Assembly (NCBI GenBank): GCA_051745935.1
Contig: JBNJEM010000211.1
Coordinates: forward strand, 1-11,140
Origin: JBNJEM01 sp051745935
Lineage (GTDB): Bacteria; Planctomycetota; Planctomycetia; Pirellulales; Pirellulaceae
DNA length: 11,140 bases
Reading direction: 5' to 3'
Shown: positions 7,134-11,140 of the stretch, piece after piece
Numbering within the stretch: position 1 is the first letter of the stretch
How the letters are laid out: every line of letters starts with the position of its first letter
Program-made: the position numbers and the translations under genes
The notes under the pieces: generated by a model
What the model saw: only the letters and a program-made list of their open reading frames with translations
The model's database searches: none
Told to the model about the DNA's origin: nothing

Positions 7134-7973
7134 ATGCTAGATCAAGCTGCTGAACTGAGAAACCTTGTCTCGCAAACCGCGCGGGAAACGTCACAACCGG
7201 TGGGTTTCGTGCCGCGGCTCGTGGTGTTTTCAGGTGGAAAGGGAGGGGTCGGAGTCAGTACCTTGGCCATCCACGTCGCCATGGCGCTGGTCGACCAGGG
7301 GCTACGGGTGGTGTTGGTGGACGCCGATCTTTATCGAGCGGACATCGCACCGCTCTGTAATTTGTCGGAACGGGGACACGTGGGTGATATCCTCTCGGCT
7401 CGGCGGGACATTCACGAGGTATTGGAGCGAGGTCCGGGGGGAATCCTGGTGGTGCCCGGTGTATGGGCCCCTGATCACGAGATCCCCTTCAGCCAGCATG
7501 CTCAACATCGCTTTTTGAAACAGATCAAGTCCTTGGGGCGGCACGCCGACATGGTGTTGATGGACGTGGGAAGTGCCTCCGTGGAAACGGTGCATCGATT
7601 CTGGGGCGCCGCCGACGACGTGGTGTTGGTGACGACGCCGGAATCGACGGCGGTGATGGATTGCTATGCGACCGTGAAGTCGGCGTTGGGCAGCGGGATT
7701 GTTCCCAATCAAATACGGTTGATCGTGAACAAAAGTTCGGGCGAGGAGGGGGCGGATGTTTACCGCCGGCTGCGGCAATCGGCGGAACGGTTCTTGGGAC
7801 AGCGGATCTTATCACTCGGCTCGATACCTGATGACGCTCGTTTGACAGCGGCCACGAGAGACCAGAGTCCGGCGCTGCCGCCGGAGTCCGACGGTTGCGT
7901 CGCGACCTCGCTGCAGTCGCTGGCAACGGCCTTGATCGCCGGCACCTGCGTGGGGAGCAAGGTGGCTGCATGA
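7134..7973 (+). CDS. flhG: FlhG-like MinD/ParA-family ATPase with altered P-loop
   Basis: FlhG (YlxH/FleN) is a MinD-type ATPase that limits flagellar number and stimulates the FlhF GTPase. This 279-aa protein carries an exact DQAxxLR motif (DQAAELR, 3-9), the known FlhF-activating element. The deviant Walker A region reads GGKGGVGVST (34-43): signature Lys36 is kept, but the P-loop lysine is Val41 (codon GTC). Other MinD-type stretches are VVLVDADLYRADIA (59-72) and MDVGSAS (143-149), where FlhG usually has DTGAG. The C-terminus (SLQSLATALIAG) lacks an obvious basic amphipathic helix. The ATG at 7134 puts DQAxxLR at its usual place; an ATG at 7119 would add 5 residues and cannot be excluded. 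The position after flhF supports FlhG over a general ParA. Confidence 0.88.
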   Translation: MLDQAAELRNLVSQTARETSQPVGFVPRLVVFSGGKGGVGVSTLAIHVAMALVDQGLRVVLVDADLYRADIAPLCNLSERGHVGDILSARRDIHEVLERGPGGILVVPGVWAPDHEIPFSQHAQHRFLKQIKSLGRHADMVLMDVGSASVETVHRFWGAADDVVLVTTPESTAVMDCYATVKSALGSGIVPNQIRLIVNKSSGEEGADVYRRLRQSAERFLGQRILSLGSIPDDARLTAATRDQSPALPPESDGCVATSLQSLATALIAGTCVGSKVAA

Positions 7974-8176
7974 ACAACCACGGAATACCATACTTCAGCC
8001 GGTCGGATTTGTCCGGGTGGAAAGCTGCCCGACGCAAGCCGTCCTCCCGTTGGTCGGACTCGCGGCGGACAAAGTCATCCCCGACCGGCATGTATCAGCC
8101 CGTAACACAACCTGGTCCCTGCTCCCGAAAGTGCCGGGATGAGAGGAAACCCGAGTGGTTTCGTCATGGCTTTTGA
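7970..8176 (+). CDS. Possible small protein overlapping flhG stop (doubtful)
   Basis: An open frame of 68 codons starts with an ATG that overlaps the flhG stop (ATGA, 7970-7973), preceded by AAGGTGG, as expected for translational coupling. The product (MNNHGIPYFSRSDLSGWKA...) is rich in Arg, Ser, Lys and Pro, has no membrane segment and matches no family I know. The composition could equally come from chance reading of noncoding DNA, and the end of the frame covers possible RNA hairpins. I regard it as doubtful. Confidence 0.25.
   Translation: MNNHGIPYFSRSDLSGWKAARRKPSSRWSDSRRTKSSPTGMYQPVTQPGPCSRKCRDERKPEWFRHGF
8123..8162 (+). other. Two adjacent hairpins downstream of flhG
   Basis: TCCCG (8123-8127) pairs with CGGGA (8135-8139). 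Six nt later GAAACC (8146-8151) pairs with GGTTTC (8157-8162) across 5 nt. The pair lies in the 353-nt interval between flhG and the next clear gene. There is no T-tract. It may be a leader or processing structure; no known riboswitch core was recognised. Confidence 0.35.
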
Positions 8177-8300
8177 GTATGTTGAAACAGGAGAATTAAA
8201 CGCGGGACAGGATTTCGATTCAACCTGTAGCCATCCTTTGTCCGATACCCTGGTAAGGTCGGGTTACGCAACCAGCCGTCAATATGCATCGATTAGATGA
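8166..8300 (+). CDS. Possible 44-aa small protein (doubtful)
   Basis: A frame of 44 codons (MAFEYVETGELNAGQ...) begins inside the end of the preceding doubtful ORF and stops at TGA 8298-8300. Its composition is balanced and protein-like, but the start has no good Shine-Dalgarno sequence and its codons have less G/C at third positions than neighbouring genes. No family is recognised. It is listed only because the interval otherwise lacks a gene. Confidence 0.15.
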   Translation: MAFEYVETGELNAGQDFDSTCSHPLSDTLVRSGYATSRQYASIR

Positions 8301-8326
8301 AATGTACGGTTTGCCGGGAGCGATCA

Positions 8327-8608
8327 ATGGGACGTGCATACGCCGGAATTCTCGGTCCAGTTGCTTTTGGGGTTGTGGTCACTCGAAGTCTTTTGGAAGG
8401 TGGCAACGTGGAATCGGCGCTACGGGCGGCTCCGTTGGCATTGTTCGCGTTCGCAGCCATTGGATATGCCATCGGTCTGATTGCGGAAAAGACGATTGTT
8501 GGCGCGGTCGAAACGGAATTTCACGCTAAGTTGCAGGCTGAGGAGACGGCCGAAACTGGCGCAACAACGGGAACTAACAACACGGGTGGCGCGGATCAGC
8601 CGGCATGA
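8327..8608 (+). CDS. Small two-helix membrane protein of unknown function
   Basis: I do not recognise this 93-aa product. It has two hydrophobic segments likely to cross the membrane (about 6-22, YAGILGPVAFGVVVTRS, and about 35-53, APLALFAFAAIGYAIGLIA), with a short loop between them. A charged stretch follows (EKTIVGAVETEFHAKLQAEE), then a low-complexity Thr/Gly/Ala tail (74-93). The ATG at 8327 was chosen because CGGGAG (8315-8320) lies 6 nt before it; an ATG at 8297 would add 10 Cys/Arg-rich residues and lacks such a site. It sits 99 nt before fliA in the same direction, between two flagellar regulators, so a flagellum- or membrane-linked role is possible but only by context. Confidence 0.75.
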   Translation: MGRAYAGILGPVAFGVVVTRSLLEGGNVESALRAAPLALFAFAAIGYAIGLIAEKTIVGAVETEFHAKLQAEETAETGATTGTNNTGGADQPA

Positions 8609-8672
8609 TGACGGCCCGACTGCTCAAGGCTTGTCCCTGGCAAGTCCACGGAGAGGGAACTCACGCGTTAGC

Positions 8673-8686
8673 TGCCGTTCACGGCA
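8673..8686 (+). other. Small hairpin in the fliA leader
   Basis: TGCCG-ttca-CGGCA is a 5-bp stem with a tetraloop, 11 nt before the fliA ribosome binding site. It contains CCGTTCACGG (8675-8684), a 10-mer that also occurs at 2939-2948, 9641-9650 and, inverted, 3173-3182. Confidence 0.35.
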
Positions 8687-8697
8687 TTATCGATCAC

Positions 8698-8702
8698 GGA
8701 GG
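8698..8702 (+). promoter_or_regulatory. Ribosome binding site of fliA
   Basis: GGAGG lies 5 nt before the ATG at 8708, one of the strongest Shine-Dalgarno sequences in the window. It fixes the fliA start. Confidence 0.8.
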
Positions 8703-8707
8703 ATTGC

Positions 8708-9517
8708 ATGGCCACGACCATCGCACCCAAGGAAGTGAACAAGACTGCGGAACAGGATGAGATCCAAGAGATCTGGGAACGCTACAAGGCGGATTGCAGC
8801 CAAAAGGAGCTGCGGAACAAGTTGGTGGAGCGATACCTGCCGCTGGTCAAATACAACGGCGAACGGATCTGGGCTCGCTTGCCAGAAGGCGTCGAACTCG
8901 ATGACCTGATTTCCGCTGGTGTTTTCGGCTTGATGGATGCCATCGATGCGTTCGACTTGTCACGTGGGGTGAAGTTCGAAACGTACTGCGTGCCTCGCAT
9001 TCGGGGAGCCATGCTCGATGAATTGCGGACCATGGATTGGGTACCGCGGCTGGTTCGGTCAAAGGCAAGTAGGTTGGCCGAAGCCAACAAGGCATTGGAA
9101 GCCAAACAGGGGCGACCACCGACGGAACGTGAATTGGCCGAATATCTCGGAATGAGCGTCCAAGAGCTTGAAAAGATGATGCTCGACGCCAACGCGGTCA
9201 ACCTGATTAGCCTGAACAAGAAATGGTATGAGACCGACAGTTACAAGGATGTGCGGGAGATTGATATTCTCGAAGATAAAAAAGGGGAAGATCCGACTCG
9301 TCGCATCCAAAAAAATGATCTGATGCGACTGGTCACCAAAGGTCTCAGCCGAAACGAGCGGCTCATCATTATTCTCTATTACTACGAAGAGCTGACCATG
9401 AAAGAGATCGGGGCGACGCTTGATTTAAGCGAGAGCCGGGTCAGCCAAATGCACAGCAGCATTGTCCAACGCCTGCAATCCCAACTCGGCAGACGCCGTC
9501 CCGAGTTCGGGCACTGA
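8708..9517 (+). CDS. fliA: Flagellar sigma factor FliA (sigma-28 / WhiG family)
   Basis: This RNA polymerase sigma factor of the sigma-28 family normally directs late flagellar genes such as flagellin and motility/chemotaxis genes. The 269-aa product is slightly longer than enteric FliA (about 240). Region 2 spans about 35-112 (YLPLVKYNGERIWARLPEGV, then ELDDLISAGVFGLMDAIDAF, FETYCVPRIRGAMLDELR and DWVPR). Region 3 follows (SKASRLAEANKALEAKQGRP, TERELAEYLGM, to about 160). Region 4 lies at about 203-258 (LSRNERLIIILYYYEELTMK, EIGATLDLSESRVSQMHSSI), with its helix-turn-helix near 230-252. In other bacteria it is held by the anti-sigma factor FlgM; no flgM is visible here. No sigma-region loss or frameshift is seen. 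The position after flhF and flhG is a common order. Confidence 0.95.
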   Translation: MATTIAPKEVNKTAEQDEIQEIWERYKADCSQKELRNKLVERYLPLVKYNGERIWARLPEGVELDDLISAGVFGLMDAIDAFDLSRGVKFETYCVPRIRGAMLDELRTMDWVPRLVRSKASRLAEANKALEAKQGRPPTERELAEYLGMSVQELEKMMLDANAVNLISLNKKWYETDSYKDVREIDILEDKKGEDPTRRIQKNDLMRLVTKGLSRNERLIIILYYYEELTMKEIGATLDLSESRVSQMHSSIVQRLQSQLGRRRPEFGH

Positions 9518-9638
9518 ATACCAGCGCCATTCTAGGCCTCCCCCCCGCCCACGAACTCGAGCCGATGGACCGAGCTTCTCCCGGGCCCACCCGGCAACGC
9601 CTCGAATCTTTGATCTGCTGGCCGGGGCGTTTGAGGGG

Positions 9639-9695
9639 AGCCGTTCACGGGTGACACGACGTGGCCTGGACACGCAAGCCCCGCATGGATGCCAC
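9639..9695 (-). repeat. Inverted copy of the flhB-flhA gap repeat
   Basis: The reverse complement of this 57-bp stretch matches 3128-3184 at 50 of 57 positions without gaps; five of the seven mismatches fall in a central 9-nt block, so the two ends are strongly conserved. It lies in the 413-bp gap between fliA and the ROK kinase (9518-9930). Bases 9518-9638 hold no gene and no clear terminator for fliA. Confidence 0.85.
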
Positions 9696-9725
9696 AATCA
9701 AACCGATATGTGGTTGTGGCATATC
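9691..9725 (+). other. Two overlapping, mutually exclusive inverted repeats
   Basis: GCCACAA (9691-9697) pairs with TTGTGGC (9714-9720), while GATATG (9705-9710) pairs with CATATC (9720-9725). Both cannot form together. The first arm overlaps the end of the dispersed repeat. It could be an operator or an alternative-folding leader for the ROK gene 206 nt downstream. A further small palindrome, AACGT-ccg-ACGTT, lies at 9780-9792. Confidence 0.35.
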
Positions 9726-9930
9726 ATGTTTCTGGGCTTGATCTTACGTCGACCGAGGCCGGCGAATTTCACATCGTTTAACGTCCGACGTTCCATCGTG
9801 CTCGTTTTTCCGCGGTTTTTGCTTTCGCGACGTGACGTATTTGTTAGGCTATGGGAAAGCGGGTCAGCTCGCTGGTTTTCCGTTTTTCGGGCGTTTTTCA
9901 TCGGAATCATTTGCACGGGAATCGAACTTT

Positions 9931-10923
9931 ATGGGTGATAGCAAGGACAGGTCTTACTGGGTGGGATTCGATTTGGGCGGCACGAAAATGATGGCTGTTG
10001 TCTTTGACGACGCGTTCAAGCTGCTCGGTCGAAAAAAGAAGCGCACGCGCGGGGAACGGGGCGCCGAGGTGGGCAAGGAGCGGATTCTGAGCACGATCGA
10101 GAAGGCGCTCGAGGACGCGAAGCTCGAACCCGGTCAGCTTGGCGGGATTGGCGTGGGCGTTCCCGGCCCCGTGGACCTGGAGGAAGGGGTGGTGCTGGAG
10201 GCGGTGAACTTGGGATGGAAGAACGTGCCGCTGCAAAAGATGTTGGAAGAAGCTTTTGATTGTCCCGCCCGGATCCTGAACGATGTCGACGCTGGCGTGT
10301 TCGGCGAGAACCAGTTGGGAGCGGCCAAGGAGGCTCGAACCGTGCTGGGGATTTTCCCGGGGACCGGCATTGGGGGTGGTTGCGTGTATGACGGCGAGAT
10401 TGTGCGGGGCAAGCACATTTCCGCCATGGAAATTGGCCACATGGAGGTGGCTCACGATGGCAACTTCTGCGGCTGTGGGCGTCGTGGATGCCTGGAGGCG
10501 GAAGCAAGCCGCTTGGCGATTTCAGCCGAGGTGGCCAAGGCGGCTTACCGTGGCGAGGCGCCTTATTTGCGCGACCGCATCGGGACGGATATCTCCGACA
10601 TTCGCAGCGGTGTATTGGCGGATGCGGTGGATCATGGTGATCAGGTAGTCGAGCAGATCATCCGCACGGCGGCCCGTAAGATTGGCATTGCCGTGGCGAA
10701 TGTCGTTCATTTGATCGCGCCGGATACCGTGGTGCTGGGTGGCGGATTGGTGGAAGCGATGCCCCATCTGTTCGTGGAAGAAGTGGCCAAAGCGGCGAAC
10801 AATCGCGTGATGCCCTCTTTCGTTGGGTCTTTCCAAGTCGTGCCTGCTGAATTGGGGGACTACTCCACGGTCAAGGGGACCGCGGCATGGACGCGATCGG
10901 TGACTGTACGCGGGAGGGGCTAG
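9931..10923 (+). CDS. ROK-family sugar kinase, probably glucokinase
   Basis: ROK kinases phosphorylate sugars such as glucose, fructose or N-acetylmannosamine with ATP in the cytoplasm. The 330-aa product has the phosphate-binding motif FDLGGTK (13-19), GVGVPGPVD (74-82), NDVDAG (117-122) with the presumed catalytic Asp118, and GTGIGGG (144-150). The ROK substrate/zinc region is EIGH (167-170) followed by CGCGRRGCLE (180-189), so the zinc ligands H170, C180, C182 and C187 are all present. With no DNA-binding N-terminus it is a kinase, not a NagC/XylR repressor. Glucokinase is likeliest, but the sugar cannot be fixed from sequence. The ATG at 9931 was preferred to an in-frame GTG at 9832, whose extension is repeat-like. 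It stands 413 bp from fliA, so it is likely a separate unit. Confidence 0.9.
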   Translation: MGDSKDRSYWVGFDLGGTKMMAVVFDDAFKLLGRKKKRTRGERGAEVGKERILSTIEKALEDAKLEPGQLGGIGVGVPGPVDLEEGVVLEAVNLGWKNVPLQKMLEEAFDCPARILNDVDAGVFGENQLGAAKEARTVLGIFPGTGIGGGCVYDGEIVRGKHISAMEIGHMEVAHDGNFCGCGRRGCLEAEASRLAISAEVAKAAYRGEAPYLRDRIGTDISDIRSGVLADAVDHGDQVVEQIIRTAARKIGIAVANVVHLIAPDTVVLGGGLVEAMPHLFVEEVAKAANNRVMPSFVGSFQVVPAELGDYSTVKGTAAWTRSVTVRGRG

Positions 10924-11062
10924 TCATGGAGCTCCGGCGGGCTTGTCGGGGGCTTTGCGTCTTGGCGTGAGCAGGAATCCGCCAATGTCGGCGGGGCCGT
11001 TCATCGAATCCGGCCCGTCCTCGACGGGGGCGGACCTGGGTTGATGAAAAACCCGAAAATCG

Positions 11063-11098
11063 GACAAAATAGAACAAGTGGGTTGTCCCGAGTTTGTC
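11063..11098 (+). other. Nested inverted repeats in the 3' end gap
   Basis: GACAAA (11063-11068) pairs with TTTGTC (11093-11098), enclosing ACAA (11074-11077) and TTGT (11083-11086). Together they could form an interrupted hairpin or a protein-binding site. The rest of 10924-11140 shows no gene, promoter or terminator I can support. Confidence 0.3.
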
Positions 11099-11140
11099 GC
11101 GCGTGCTTGACTGAAGAGTGGAAGATTTCGCGACCAGGGC

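Noticed and set aside
8177..8326. Cyclic-di-GMP (GEMM) riboswitch
   Set aside because: A GGTAAGGTCGGGTTACGCAA stretch (8252-8271) faintly resembles part of the consensus, but the conserved core and paired helices are absent.
8605..8760. 51-codon frame starting ATGA at the end of the two-helix protein gene
   Set aside because: It runs about 50 nt into fliA, past a strong fliA ribosome site, and the His/Gly-rich product looks like chance.
9518..9638. Intrinsic terminator after fliA
   Set aside because: The stretch is GC-rich, but I found no stem followed by a T-run.

Overview
This window is most likely from a GC-rich bacterium of the Planctomycetota, probably Pirellula-like. That placement is an inference. 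It rests on the GC-rich codon use and on two families of short dispersed palindromic repeats between genes (the GTAGGACGGGTCTCC type and the ACGGGCTTGTCCCGT type), which I associate with that phylum. The coding content alone shows only a flagellated bacterium.

Layout, all genes on the + strand. Positions 1-391 hold no gene: three tandem copies of a 55-bp repeat, then an inverted partial copy. Next come four genes of the flagellar type III export gate: fliQ (392-667), fliR (929-1714), flhB (1736-2818) and, after a repeat-filled 661-bp gap, flhA (3480-5546). They are followed by flhF (5779-6987) and a MinD/FlhG-like ATPase (7134-7973). A poorly defined stretch (7970-8326) leads to a small two-helix membrane protein of unknown function (8327-8608), then the flagellar sigma factor fliA (8708-9517). 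A 413-bp gap with another repeat copy separates this from a ROK-family sugar kinase (9931-10923), which is probably not part of the flagellar unit. The last 217 bases hold no gene.

How the genes work together. FliQ, FliR, FlhB and FlhA are inner-membrane parts of the export gate that secretes rod, hook and filament subunits. FlhF (SRP-type GTPase) and FlhG (MinD-type ATPase) normally set flagellar position and number. FliA directs transcription of late flagellar genes. fliP, usually just upstream of fliQ, is not in the window.

Main points of interest. The FlhG-like protein keeps the DQAxxLR motif used to act on FlhF but has valine where the P-loop lysine should be. FlhB has NPTE instead of NPTH at its self-cleavage site. 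Most of the wider gaps in the cluster contain repeats or hairpins. I found no convincing evidence of an entirely new system.
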